NCBI RefSeq assembly: GCF_049306965.1
Contig: NC_133186.1
Coordinates: 30,661,001-30,725,000 of the forward strand
Origin: Danio rerio
Taxonomy: Eukaryota > Chordata > Actinopteri > Cypriniformes > Danionidae
DNA length: 64,000 nucleotides
Direction: 5' to 3'
The position numbers and the translations under genes were made by a program. The first letter of the stretch is position 1, and the number at the start of each line of letters is the position of its first letter. Under the pieces are notes generated by a model. That model was given only the letters and a program-made list of their open reading frames with translations, searched no databases and was not told the DNA's origin. Below are positions 1 to 11,850 of the stretch, piece after piece.

Positions 1-1547
1 GTGGGGAGTTTAATATTTAGTAGATTAAGTACTATTTAGGTAGAATTGCATTTATATTGTCTCAAAATGTATTATTCAGCATAAATAAAAGACAATTCCT
101 AGGGATGGCTTTTGTTGTTATATAGTTGTATTTGTGTGTGAGAGAGATAAAATACAAAATTGTCTGCAAAATTTCAGTAAAATACAACAATCTGTAATAC
201 AGAAATATTACAACTTCATTTAATTTTCAATATTCATTTTATTAAGGAAGTGGATTTGGTTAAGTGATTTTAGAAGACAGATTGTTGTGATGTTAAAAAG
301 AGTGAAAGTGCAAGACATCAGTCATGATGTGGGTGATGAAGTTTAGCTGCCTTGCTGTTTTATTTGCCATTAGTGTTGTTGAACCCAGTTGTGGTCGATT
401 TATGTGCTGAATGTCACATAATGTTTTATGTGAGTTCAGTCTTCACAAGGCTGAGCTGAACATACTGTTTCTTCAGCAAGCTTTTCATTCATCCGTGTAG
501 GACAAGAACTTTGGCTCATTGTTTAAAAACTTAAACTTTTCCATTACCAAAATCGCAATGCCTTCTGATACTTCAGTCTGGGCATATTAAAAGATAAGTA
601 ATGCACACAACAAACTGAAAACCTAGGGGTTTTCTAACCTTAAAAGATTTCTTTAAAAAAAGATTAACATGCAGTCGCTAGGATGAGTTTTGACATTCTA
701 TTGCGTTAAAAGTGACCTTAGAGTCTTTCTGTTGATGCATATTCGAATTGTCATTATCTCACTATTGCCAAAGAAAATAAGATAACCAAGAAAAATGACT
801 TGATTTATTGCATACACCAATTAGCTAAAATGAAGGTCAAGCTTTTATTTCTTCCTCCTGTCCATTTTTAGCAAGACAGGCCTTTGATATCTGTTGATAT
901 TATTGCACAAGTACATCCTGGACTGAAAGCTGGATGTGTATGCAAATGTTGCACTTCAGCTGACATCTAAACTTTCGCTGAACTCGCCTTTTCCCAGCGA
1001 GAGTTTGTGTTACCAGTATGTCTGGTATGCAAAACAAATTGTTGCACATTTGTGTCCATATTTAAAAGAGCGAACAAAGACAGATCGTCATCTCCTTGAC
1101 TGTGGCGAACAGAAGGGGGGATCAGTGGAAGTGGGGCTGGTGTGTATGAACAGAGGACCTCTGGGTGAACTGTGCAGTCGCGAGCCGGGTCACCGGGGTG
1201 AGGCTGTCAGAGCGTGCCTGAAACACTAACCCAGGGGTTCAGCCAGAGTTCACAAACACAAAATCTGTAGGATCCATGTCCTCCGCTGGCTCCACAGTCA
1301 GTCATACAAATACCTAAAGCCCTGTCACCAAATGAGCACAAGAGAGTTTCTTTACCAACTATTTCAAATGTCAGCCTCTTTTACTGTCGTAAGTTTTAGA
1401 TTTCTTCCTTTACTTTGGGTATTTTTGTTTTAGTCACTAGAAACTGAGAACTTTTTATGTGTTTTTGGATGTTCATTTACGGGAAAACAGTGTTTTGGGG
1501 GCCTCAAAATGCAAACTTTAAAATAATAATGTCATCTTTCTGTGTGT
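1..1547. other. AT-rich intergenic DNA, no gene recognised
   Basis: Mostly AT-rich unique sequence. A more GC-rich patch at about 1070-1260 holds a 97-codon open frame without recognisable similarity, codon pattern or splice context, so I do not call it. Confidence 0.5.
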
Positions 1548-1555
1548 TAAACTAC

Positions 1556-2296
1556 TAGTGATGGGACGTTTGGATCATTTTACTGACTCTGACCCTCGAG
1601 TCTCGTTCATTGAGATGAACGAATCTTTTTTTTGAGTCATTTCGTTCAACTTGCCAAAATAACATTAAAATGTTACAATATGCATTACAAACAATAACTA
1701 GAATGTCATAACTAGATTGCTACTCTACTAAGAAAGAGAAAATAATCCTTCATTGATTACCTGGCATTTTGTCTATGATTAACTCTGATCACCTCAACTG
1801 ACATTTCTTCAGATTTGAGTTGTTCAATCAACTGATACTGACAGTTCCATAAACTTAACCAACACATGCAGTCTGAGCCGAAAGAACCTATTGATACACT
1901 TTATGAGTCTTCGGGTTTTTGAGTCGTTCGTTCGACATGTGACCGTATATAAAGAAATGACTTAAAACTGAGGACTCAGGAGATGAACGGATCAAATCTT
2001 TTTACGGCTTTGCCTGCATATGATTGGCTTCTGTCTTTCACATGATGAATGAATGACTCAAACTGAGGACTCGAGAGATGAACAGATCAAATATTTTTCC
2101 GGCTTTGCCTGCATATGATTGGCTTCTGTCTTTTTTACGTGATGAATGAACGACTTTACTTGATAGAAGACTCGAAAATTTAACTTATCTCCTCCACCTG
2201 CACAAATGTTTACGTCAGTCCCTGAGAGGACTCATTGTTCTGGAGTCATATAAAAGATTCATTCAAAGTGATTCGTTCAAGAACGACCCATCACTA
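1556..2296. mobile_element. Non-autonomous hAT-like DNA transposon with perfect 8-bp target duplication
   Basis: Terminal inverted repeats TAGTGATGGGACGTT and GAACGACCCATCACTA bound 741 bp. The flanks are identical 8-bp copies of TAAACTAC (1548-1555 and 2297-2304), the duplication size of hAT elements. No transposase frame. Internally, about 96 bp is tandemly duplicated (near 1955-2050 and 2051-2146), each copy with GCCTGCATATGATTGGCTTC. Confidence 0.8.
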
Positions 2297-2688
2297 TAAA
2301 CTACAAAAACAACGTGGTTTACAGAAAGCATTTCAGCGATATAGTTGTCTCAAAACTAATAGTCTAGGTTTTTTATGTTTATGAAAACTCATTTAATCAA
2401 AATACATTAACAGTATACAGAAATTATTTTGAATATTTCGATAAAGATTTTAAAATTTGTTACATATTATAAAATGTAACACACATTTACATATAGTCAT
2501 TTTCATTTATTCATGTGAGGGAAATGTGGAATTTCCATCACCTTGCATTATTTTTCAGAGTTTCATCATTCTTCACAAATCAATTCTTAATGGCTGATTT
2601 GGTGCTTCATAAACATTTATAAACATTATATTTAATGTTAAAAGACCTGTCTCGATTTTGATTGAATAAAAGAGTAGCAAACAAAAGA

Positions 2689-2812
2689 GTTGTTCAAACA
2701 TAATTTTGGATTAATAGGTCAAAATCCGATAGAGTTTCTGTTTTATAAGCAAGTCTAATACCCTTTGATGCATGATATTAAGATCTCCAGAAATCATTCA
2801 ATAAAAATGTGA
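2689..2812 (+). repeat. Dispersed repeat copy A (about 125 bp)
   Basis: Closely similar to 4527-4656 in the same orientation: both hold GGTCAAAATCCGAT, GAGTTTCTGTTTT and CCCTTTGATGCATGATAT. Class unknown. Confidence 0.65.
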
Positions 2813-2838
2813 AAGTCACTTAACTTATTTTAATACAT

Positions 2839-3183
2839 ACTTGCACTGTAAAACCCAATAAGTTTAGGTAACTTAAACCATTTGAGGAAACCGATTGCAA
2901 CAAACCATTTAAGTTCAAAAACTAATCCTAATGAGTACTATGAACTTAATTCATTTGAGTAAATGAAGCAATTGGAGCACAATAAAATGCAATAATTAAG
3001 GAGAACTCAAACTAACTGAGTAGTGTAAAACCCAACAAGTTAAGACAACTCAAACCGTTTGAAAAAACCGACAGCTACAAACCATTTTATTTAAAAAAGC
3101 TAATCTATAAGAGTACTGTGAGCTTAAATGAGAATTACTTTTCAGTAAATTTTGAGTTTGAGTTTTGGGTTTTACATTGTGCT
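2839..3183. mobile_element. Short inverted-repeat element (CACTGTAAAACCC family)
   Basis: Begins GCACTGTAAAACCCAA and ends TTGGGTTTTACATTGTGC, an inverted pair. The first part is repeated inside (2844-2960 resembles 3026-3130). No coding capacity. Confidence 0.55.
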
Positions 3184-4526
3184 AGATAAAAGTGTTACAA
3201 TTTTTAAACATATTTGTACTGAAAAAAATGAGACAATCCCTTTCTTTCTTCTTAGTGTACCCATAACCGTTAGCTGTACACTGAGAAATGATTCAAAACC
3301 AGAGATTTGTTAAGCTTGTTTTCTCCTAAATGGACTGGTAGCAGCTCTTGTTCAAATGCAGTTTAGAAAAGGCATAGCTGAACAGAGCCTGCGGAGGTGT
3401 ATGGAGAGAAAGAATGCTCCACTCTCCATTGGAATGGCTGAAGCGGGAAAGGCCACTAAGCTAAGTGTGTGTGAGGGCCCTATGGGAAAACCGCCTTCTC
3501 TGCTGCGATTCAAGACTGCCTGGCCCATTGTCAAGCAAAGAGCTTGACCTGAAGTTGAACCCAATTGTCAGCCCCGCAATGCACTGCAGAAAAAAACAAA
3601 AAAACAGGGGAGGATGGGTCTGAAGAGGTGGAATGCACCAAACCAATGGGACTTGGTTTAAGCCCTTCACATACAGTTGCTCTCCATGAAATCCGTTCAT
3701 TTACTGGAAACATCACAACTGTCGTAAATCAAAGTGGGGTGGACGTCCACAAATGTTACAGTCTTTTTGGTCAATAAATGCTGGAAGGGTCTATAGAAGC
3801 TCGGTGTCCCAATTGAGTGGGCTGTGCTCATCTCCTCCCTGTCTCCAGTCCTTGCGGAGCTGAGGCCGTCTCTGTAAAAAGCAGCCCCAGCTGTGGTCAC
3901 CGGCGCCAGTACTGAGCGTAGACGAAAAGCCCTGAGCCTTCAGAACAATCCAGCTTTTGTGGAACTACTGGAAGCCATCAGCCAAAAATCAAATGACCGT
4001 AAGCCACAGATATAAGCCAGATGTGGGGATTCCAAGACTCTGATCCAGCGAGCCCCAGCCCATCTTCACTCGGTGGCAGCCAGAGGGAAACGGGTCATGA
4101 AGCGGGTATTGCTTTGCTCCAGTAAATGACATGCTTGTCTTCATCTTCAGTTCACATCTCACGAACCATGACAACTCGGAAAGATAAAGGTTGCCAAGAG
4201 CTGAGGCCCATCACAGGCTAAAGCAAGGCCATCACATTTAGGACTCTTTTTGGGATAAAGGTACTTGCTTTGATGCGCATTTGTACACTTTCCAAAAGTA
4301 ATTTTCTTCTATCGTTACAAGTGCGATTAAATTCAGAAATATTGCACTCATTAAAGGAGCCAGACGCTCCACCCCGACTTGTAGATTTATCTTTGATTCC
4401 AATGAAAATCACCAGCCAAAAGATTACAGCAGTGTTAAGAAACCATTGTACTGTCAATTGGATTAAGGGGAGTTTCAGAATACACTTCATCATTGCACTG
4501 TTTGATTCACTTAGTTTCTTTTGGAC
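3184..4526. other. Non-repetitive intergenic stretch, candidate regulatory DNA
   Basis: From about 3340 to 4215 the sequence is more GC-rich and free of recognisable repeats. Short open frames on both strands overlap each other and show no homology or splice structure, so a conserved non-coding element is likelier than an exon. Nothing specific is identified. Confidence 0.3.
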
Positions 4527-4656
4527 TGTTGTTCAAACATCATTTTGGCTTAATAGGTCAAAATCCGATGGAGTTTCTGTTTTCCAAGCAAGTCCAATAC
4601 CCTTTGATGCATGATATCATGACTTAAGATCTCCAGAGATCTTATTATTCAATTTA
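4527..4656 (+). repeat. Dispersed repeat copy B (about 125 bp)
   Basis: Second copy of the segment at 2689-2812, 1.84 kb away, same orientation. Flanks are not similar, so the duplication is limited to this unit. Confidence 0.65.
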
Positions 4657-4792
4657 AACCAATGAATGCTTGATGAAAAAAAAAAATGCTATTGTAAATT
4701 GCGGTTGACTGTAGTGGTTGTTTGAGTTCATCTTGAGACTTGTCTCTCTACTTGATGACCTAGCAGAATTAGAAGTACTAAAAAGTACATAC

Positions 4793-5330
4793 TGGGGCAA
4801 CACGGCTGCAAAGTGGTTAGTTTGAATGCCTTACAACAAGAAGGTCAATGGTGTTAGTCCTGGATGCACCAAGAGGCCTTTTTATGTGGAGTTTGCATGT
4901 TCTCCTTGTGTCTGCTTTGATTTCCTCCTGATGCTCTGAGAGGGGTCTGGATACAGACCTAGTGGAGTGCAATCTAAGCTACATCCAATGCTTTTAATGC
5001 GCTCACCTAACACCACCTGACCTCTAACCCTACCTCTCAAAGTGACGTCACTAACTTCATTGAGTGCATTGTGTCTGACATTGCATCACGGAGATATGCA
5101 GTCTCAGCTTGCATCATCAAGGCTGCATCCGAATACTATTGGCCATAGTTTGTGAATAGAAGAGTGCACAGGTGTTTCCCAGCACTGAAGGTTGTACTCA
5201 TTGCTGGATTGTGGCAGGAAGGGCATCTGCTTTGTAAAACCATTGCCAGAATCAATCGATAGTTCAATCCGCTGTGATGGCCTCTGATAAAGCAGGGAAT
5301 AAGCCCAAGGAGAGTGAATGAGAGTTAGTC
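4793..5330 (+). mobile_element. Degenerate DANA-type SINE split by another repeat
   Basis: 4793-4940 matches the SINE head (GTGGAGTTTGCATGTTCTCC) and 5195-5330 its tail (GGCAGGAAGGGCATCTGC, AATAAGCCCAAGGAGA). Between them is about 250 bp of other DNA, itself zebrafish-repeat-like (AGTGACGTCACTAACTTCAT). Heavily diverged. Confidence 0.55.
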
Positions 5331-5748
5331 CATATTGGTATGTTTAAGTTATATTAATATGTGTAAAGTGCAAAAGCATACCTTTTGAAAGGGTTTAATT
5401 AGTGTACCTTTTTCTGATCATCTTCTGTGCAGCTCTGCCAATAAACTCTAAACAAAGTTAAATTACGTTCATACATTTAACAATGGCTTCATGCAAAGTG
5501 ACTCCAAATGGATTCAAGATGTACGTTAGCTTCATGCTTTCTTTAAGTATTAAATCCAAAATAGTTGGTCAGGCCTGTGTTGCACTGTCTTGTGGGAGAT
5601 ACACGAGTTATGATATATGAAGGAAATGTTTAAACAGATGCTCATTAATATCTTCACGGTCTGCAGCTTCACTTGTTTTTTTTCAGTCTGTTGACCATTG
5701 TTTTTCTTTGTTCTCAATTTTTTTTTTTTCAAAAATAATTTCAATATA
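5331..5748. other. AT-rich spacer
   Basis: No gene or clear repeat seen; contains T-runs just before the Tc1-like element. Confidence 0.4.
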
Positions 5749-6238
5749 CACTCATCGGCCACTTTATTATGTACACCTTACTAGTATTAGGTTGGACCCC
5801 CTTTTACCTTCAGAACTGCCTTAATCCTTTGTGGTAAAGATTCAGCAAGATACAGGATCTATTCCTCAGAGATTTTGGTCCATATTGGCATGATACCATC
5901 ACACAGTTGTTGCAGATTTGTCGGCTGCATATCCATGATGCAAATCTTCCATTCCATCACATCCCAAAGGTGCTCTATTGGATCGAGATCTGGTGACTGT
6001 GGATGCCATTTGAGTACAGTGAACTCATTGTCATGTTCAAGAAACTAATCTGAGGTGATTCGCGCTTTATGACATGGTGTGTTGTCCTGCTGGAATTAGT
6101 CATCAGAAGATGGGTATACTGTGGTCATAAAGGGATGGACATGGTCAGCAACAATACTCAGGTAGGCTGTAGCATTGACATGATGTTCAATTGGTACTAA
6201 TGGACCCAAAGTATGCCAGGAAAATATCCCCTACACCA

Positions 6239-7366
6239 GCGGTTCCCAACAGGGGGGTCGCGGCCCACAAGGGGGCCTTAGCTAGCTTTGTGGGGGGTCG
6301 CATCAAATAAATTATTATTTTTTTTTAGTAGTGGATAATTAGGAGAATGATCTTGTTGCCTTAGTTTATTTTATCCCCTAGCTCAGTGGTCTTCAACCAA
6401 CGGTCCATGGATCAATTGGTACCGGGCCGCACAAGAAATCATTCATTATTTCCGTTTTGTTTATTATCTGAGTCAGAACGATCTTTTATTTTGAAAAGTC
6501 TTTTATTTTGAAAACTGACCGTATTCCCTCCCTTACGTCTCAGTAACTTGAGCACCAAAATTTAACCCACAAGCTTCAAAATGATTAAGAAACAGGCGTC
6601 TTTAGAAAGTTTCTTTGCTAAGGGGAAAATGTCCAGTGAACGACCCACGAACTGCCAAGGTATAGATCCGCAACCCGTTTATCAACAAATCAGGTGTATC
6701 CACCATGGCTGTGCAAGAACATCAACTAATGGATATTGCAAATGATGGCGGCATATTGTGCATTTCTAGAGTTTGCACAAGTTTGTTGTTTCAAATGGAG
6801 GTGTGTTTCCACGGTGATTCACATGACAAGAATTAACTGATCAGCTTCAGCTTGTATGGAATATTCACATTTTGGTAAGACTAATTTTCTCAGATAAACA
6901 CAGAACACCCAAACACTGCAGCACTTTGTACTTTTCTCCATAAATAAGACTTGTATAAGAGCGACAGCAATGTTTTATTAGTCATCTTCTGAGAAAACAG
7001 TTGATGGTCGCATAGCAACCTACAAAACATGTTTCGCTTTTAAATTTTACATTAGGCTATTATTAATTCATTCATTCATTCATTTTCTTTTCAGCTTAGT
7101 GCTTTATTAATCCGGAGTCATCACAGCGGAATGAACCGCTAACTTATCCAGCATGTTTTATGCAGCGAATGCCCTTCCAGCTCTGGGAAATATTAGGCTA
7201 TTATTTATGCATAAACATATCTAGATATAGTAATAAACATACCATTTGTTTGAAAACAAAATTTTTTGGCATCATTACTGACAACTTATATGAGCGATTA
7301 AATCATTAAATGTGAAGGGGGGCCTTAAAATATTTTCCGGGGAAAAGGAGGGTCTCAGGCAAAAAA
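6239..7366 (+). mobile_element. hAT-like element nested in the Tc1-like element
   Basis: Starts CAGCGGTTCCCAAC, a hAT-style terminus, and shares its left 120 bp and right 130 bp with the copy at 17095-18390. The expected right terminal repeat is missing at the junction near 7366. Inside, from about 6382, lies another hAT-type piece (GTGGTCTTCAACC, GGTACCGGGCCGC), and at 7065 a SINE. Confidence 0.6.
7065..7191 (-). mobile_element. 5'-truncated DANA-type SINE with 14-bp target duplication
   Basis: Only the 3' half of the SINE is present. It is flanked by perfect copies of ATTAGGCTATTATT (7051-7064 and 7192-7205), proving retroposition into the hAT copy. Confidence 0.8.
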
Positions 7367-7926
7367 ATTTGCCTGAACCGTTGACACAAGACAGGATGGA
7401 TCCATGCTTTGGATCCATGTTGTTGATGCTGAATTCTGACCCTACTATTCAAATGTCGCAGCTGAAATCGACACTCAGACAAGGCAACATTTTTCTAATC
7501 TTCTATTGTCCAATTTTGGTGCACCAGTGCGAATTGTAGCCTCAGTTTCTCGTTCTTAGTTGACAGCAGTGCCACCCGATGTGGTGTTTTGCTGCTGTCG
7601 CCCATCTCCCTCAATGTTCGATGTGTTTTGCTTTCAGAGATGCTCTTCTGCATACCTCAGTTGTAATGAGTGGTTATTTGAGTTTCTGTTGTAGATCAGC
7701 AGTTTTTGAAATGCTCAGACCAGCCCGTGTGGTATCAACAACCATGCCATGTCATTTAAATCACCTTTCTTCCCCTTTCTGATAGTCGGTTTGAACAGCA
7801 GCAGATCCTCTTGACCATGTCTACATGCCTAAATGCATTGATTTGCTACCATGTGATTGGCCAATTAGAAATTTGCATTAACAAGCAGTTGGAGAGTTGT
7901 ACCTAATAAAGTGGCCGGTGAGTGTA

Positions 7927-8982
7927 TATAATAATTGGTTTATATATTGGTTATCATCATCCAAATATAGAGTTATTTTATCGAACAAAATTTCCATATT
8001 GGTGCATACTTAATCCTGAGTTAATTTAGATATTGTGAAGAAACCCCCTCACACTTACAAGCTACTTTGTCTATTCTTGACTGCTGAACAGTTTTAAAAA
8101 CAATGATTTGATGCAACTCGCATTGTATTCAAATCTTCTATGTTGTAACATTTCTATCTTCTTTTGCAACGCTTAGTCAACTCAATCACCAAAGCCACCA
8201 CACGTCCTTGCATGTCAAGCCAGTTATCTTAAAGCAATCACCAGTGAAGAAGTCTTCCCCAATGGATCAATGATGTCTGATCTGACAGATTTATTGATCT
8301 GGAGGGTGCAACCGTGAGTGAGAACGCTGTCACGTTTCTTGATTTAGTTCCCACATGGGTCCTCACATTGACATCAAACGCGACCATAAATCCAACGGGA
8401 GCAAACACAGTGCAACAGGTCACAGAAAGGTAACTCTCTTTGTCTCCTCTGGAAGACCTCAGATTCTGTGTTTATTAATGGCCAAAGGCGTTCAAACACA
8501 TCTGGTCTCTCACTTAGTCATGACTCGATTTGCGTGTTTAAAGTGTGCATAAGCTCTTTAAGCTGTTTCCCCCATTAGCTCGGGGTGCTATGAAGAGCTT
8601 GTATCCTTTTCATGACCCACTAATGGTCTTAGCTTGATTAACTCCGGACACTGGCAACAAGGGGGGGCGTTTTTTTTTTCTTCCATAGCGCAATGCCTGA
8701 GAACAGAGCACAGTTGCATAACTGACAAGGAAGTGGCCTGGGTCGTAAATAACGTGCCTGAAATGATCCATCTGGGAGCTGCATTTTCTCCTAATTTGCG
8801 GCCTAGTGGCCTTCATAAAGACCCCAGAATACATTGCCAAATCATAAACTGTGTTTAACCCATGCACCTCTCTCACTCTGTCTGTTTGCATATTCCTTGG
8901 TTTTTCCAGACATCTTTTGGGTATTAAAACAGAGGATCCTTAAAGAGAGTTCATGTAAACCAGCAACAACTAAAATACTGAC
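7927..8982. other. Intergenic; 8160-8900 is unique and more GC-rich
   Basis: No exon recognised. The 8160-8900 part lacks repeat signatures and could be conserved non-coding DNA; the overlapping short open frames on both strands look like chance. Confidence 0.3.
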
Positions 8983-9662
8983 TATGTTTACATGGACATC
9001 AGTAATACAATTATTGTGAATTTGTATTCAAGATGTGCCTTAAACTAAATAAGACAATAATATGATTAAGGTGCTTATATGAGTTACTTTCATGATCATG
9101 TTACAGCATAGATCGATTACATCCTTGCATCACGCCATCCACATTTCCTCCAGAGTTTCAAGTAATTTCGGGTGCTTCATTTTTAATTTTTCAGCTTTAA
9201 CTGCAGTTTGTCAGTTTCACTTTCATTCAAAAACATTTCATGCATGCCCTCTGTGAGGTATTGGGTGCGATTTTGAATGAGGGGTTGCTGAAAGAGTGTT
9301 GTTTTAATGGAATTTGATAATGCACGCTAAATGGTAAAGAAAAAAAAGCATGTGTCTGTGGTCCTTTACTGACTTGGTAGGTGCAAATAGTGTCAAACAG
9401 CCACTTGTGTATGGAATACACAAAATACAGAGAAAAGTCCTACTTGACAGTAATAGTTTGACTAAGGTGTTTTCATGTCTGTACTGCACTACAATAATGC
9501 AACTAAAATTCCATTCCATTCCAAAATTCCAGTTCTGTTTAGTTCGATTATGACCTTAATCAGATTAAATGAATCAAAAATGGCTGTTTACATGGTAGAC
9601 TCTTAATCAGAGTATTGTCTTAATTGTATTAAAATTGTATTATTGGTATCCATGTTAACATA
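8983..9662. mobile_element. Non-autonomous inverted-repeat DNA element (TATGTTTACATGGA)
   Basis: Left end TATGTTTACATGGACATCAG pairs with right end TATTGGTATCCATGTTAACATA in inverse orientation. No transposase. A common cyprinid repeat type by its ends. Confidence 0.55.
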
Positions 9663-10914
9663 AGCAGATCGCACACCAGAAGCGCCATGCAGCGCCATGC
9701 ATTTTAGATCTCTAAAATAAGAGTTTCTATCAGGGTACACACATTGGTGCTACAAGTCGGCGGCTGTCTGTGGCACCCAGCCATAACTCAGGACACTGTT
9801 CATATTTCTGCCACAGAGGGCCACCCGAATTTTTTTAAAAGAGAATTTTAAATATCATGCAAATGTGTAGGTCTGGGGTGTGATACTCCCTACTGTCATG
9901 TGCATGTCATGTCCAGTGTGTGACCTGCTATACTCACTGTATACTAACAGAAATAATATGGTTGTCAAGGGTTGCTGCTTTCCAGCATTCTTCAGTATAT
10001 CTTCTTTTGTGTTCAACATAAGAACAATTGGGAGAACCACAATATTTCCTCTCAATATGCACCAGACATCTTCCTATTAATGAAACTCCATGTTTCTGAA
10101 AACTGTGCTTCATGCAGGAGAGTGGGTTTGACAAACCACACTCAAAAAAAAAATTAAAAAAAAATTACTGCTACTGCTCGAACTACCTGTTTAAAATGAG
10201 CTGAAACAACACTTATTTTCTAATAACTTTGGCGAACTTATTTGTTTTATGTTCAGTCCACTTAAATTTGTAAATAATTAAGTTAACTTCAGCCTTTTGT
10301 GTTGGGACAACATGAAGGAATTGTGTTGGTCCAACTACCTGCTTAGGGGATTTTAATTCCCAGCATGCTTTGTTTGGGATTGAATTAAGAGAATGCAGTT
10401 TTGACAATAAAGTAAATTTGGTGTTTAAAGACTTATTCGAGTTTAATCTTCACTTTAGTTTGAAGATTTAGAGGATTTTCATGTAGTGTTTTGAGTTTTG
10501 AGTTTATCACCTTGCAGAAGCACCCATGGTTAGGGTGTTGGCATCTTAATTAGCAAAAATGCAGTTTGTTGCTTTGCTCAGTGAGCAATAACTGTCCTAA
10601 AATGAGTTCTGAGATCAATCTTAATCAACTGTAATCTCATAAAAATTACACACACACACAAAAAAACATTTTTAGTTCATTTAGGATAACTTCAATTACA
10701 AGACTTTGAAATGTATGCCACATAATAGACATACATTATATTTTCAGACCTTTGAGTTTAAGCTAAATAAAAATACAAATGTATTTTAAAAAATTGTTTG
10801 ATAAAATCATGTTGGACCTACTCAATTTCATTTAATTGTGTAAATTGTTTGTAAAATGGAAATTACCGGGCTTGTTAGTGCACCTGTAGAAGACAAACTT
10901 TTTCCACTTCACAT
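9663..10914. other. Intergenic, repeat fragments
   Basis: About 9970-10130 and 10140-10500 are fragments of common cyprinid repeats (CCAGCATTCTTCAGTATATC motif; TTGTGTTGGGACAACATG). The rest is AT-rich with nothing recognised. Confidence 0.4.
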
Positions 10915-11310
10915 TCAATTCAATTCATTTCACCTTTATTTCTACAGCGCTTTTACCATGTAGATTGTGTCAAAGCAGCTTAACATTGAAGTTCTAGTAA
11001 ATTGCAACTGAGTCAGTCCATTTTTCAGAATTGAAAATCAGTTTAGTTTAGTTCAATGTGGTTTACTTTTCACTGCTGATAGTCCAAACACTGAAGAGCC
11101 AATCGATTCATGTGCAGCTCCACTAGTCCTAACCAAGCAAGCCAGTGGCCACAGTGAAAAACTTCACAGATTGACGAAATTGGAAGAAAAAAACCTAGAA
11201 AGAAACCAGGCTCATATGTGCCAGACACATTCTCATAAGAATACTTCTTATACTTCTTGAAAGCATTGCAATTCTGAGTGTGTTCAAGAAAGATGAGTGG
11301 GCTTAAAAAA
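10915..11310. repeat. Teleost interspersed repeat (CACCTTTATTTCTACAGCGC type)
   Basis: Shows the familiar order: ATTCATTTCACCTTTATTTC, TAGATTGTGTCAAAGCAGCT, AGTCCAAACACTGAAGAGC, AAGCCAGTGGCCACAG, AGAAACCAGGCTC. I recognise it as a high-copy cyprinid repeat but am not sure of its class. Confidence 0.55.
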
Positions 11311-11335
11311 GCACATGTAGGACACACTCTGTCTC

Positions 11336-11690
11336 ATTCAATCCTCAAATTATTTTCAGCTTAGTCCCTTTATCAATCAAGGGTCGCCACAGCGGAATGA
11401 ACCGCCGACTTATTCAGCATATGTTTTATGCAGGATACCCTTCCAGTCGCAACCCAAAACTTGGAAAAACCCATACACTCTTGCATTCACACACATACAC
11501 TATGGCCAAATCAGCTTATTCAATTTACTTGTAGCGCATGTCTTTGGACAATGGGGGAAAACGGAGCACGCGGAGGAAACCCACGCCAACATGAGGAGAA
11601 CATGCAAACTCCTCACAGAAATGCCAACTGACCCAGCCAGACCTTGAACCAGTGACCTTTTTGCTGTGAGGCGATTGTACTACCCCCTCT
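11336..11690 (-). mobile_element. DANA-type tRNA-derived SINE, near full length
   Basis: Reverse orientation, from the tail (TTTTCAGCTTAGTCCCTTTA) through CGCCACAGCGGAATGAACCG to the head (TTGCTGTGAGGCG). Confidence 0.85.
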
Positions 11691-11795
11691 TTGTACCCTT
11701 GGAGAAAAAATCTAATCAAATTAAATAATTTAGACTTGTCAAACCATTTATATACTTCAACTCTCCAGTAGTATGAAGTCCTTCTTTTATTTCTT

Positions 11796-11850
11796 GCTAG
11801 TAAGTCGCTTTGGATAAAAGCATCAGCTAAATGTGTAAATGTAAAATGGG
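11796..11850 (+). mobile_element. L2-type LINE 3' tail fragment
   Basis: TAAGTCGCTTTGGATAAAAG followed by CATCAGCTAAATGTGTAAAT is the conserved 3' tail of fish L2 LINEs and of SINEs that share it. Confidence 0.65.

Larger units (their letters stand above)
5749..7924 (-). mobile_element. Tc1-like transposon, transposase broken, carrying nested insertions
   Basis: Ends are inverted copies of CACTCATCGGCCACTTTATT (right: AATAAAGTGGCCGGTGAGTG), flanked by TA on both sides (5747-5748, 7925-7926) as expected for Tc1/mariner. On the minus strand 5790-6225 encodes the transposase C-terminus, with FQQDN and PIEHLWDV, but with an in-frame stop before FQQDN and others later. The rest of the gene lies at about 7373-7900, separated by a foreign insertion of about 1.14 kb. 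Not functional. Confidence 0.85.

Noticed and set aside
936-1229. 97-codon open frame in a GC-richer patch
   Set aside because: No recognisable similarity, no splice context, and composition shifts along it; most likely chance.
3352-3900. Several overlapping short open frames on both strands
   Set aside because: They shadow one another in a GC-richer region and none shows a known domain.
4218-4614. Open frames of 91 and 114 codons on opposite strands
   Set aside because: They overlap each other and the longer runs into the repeated 125-bp unit; no similarity.
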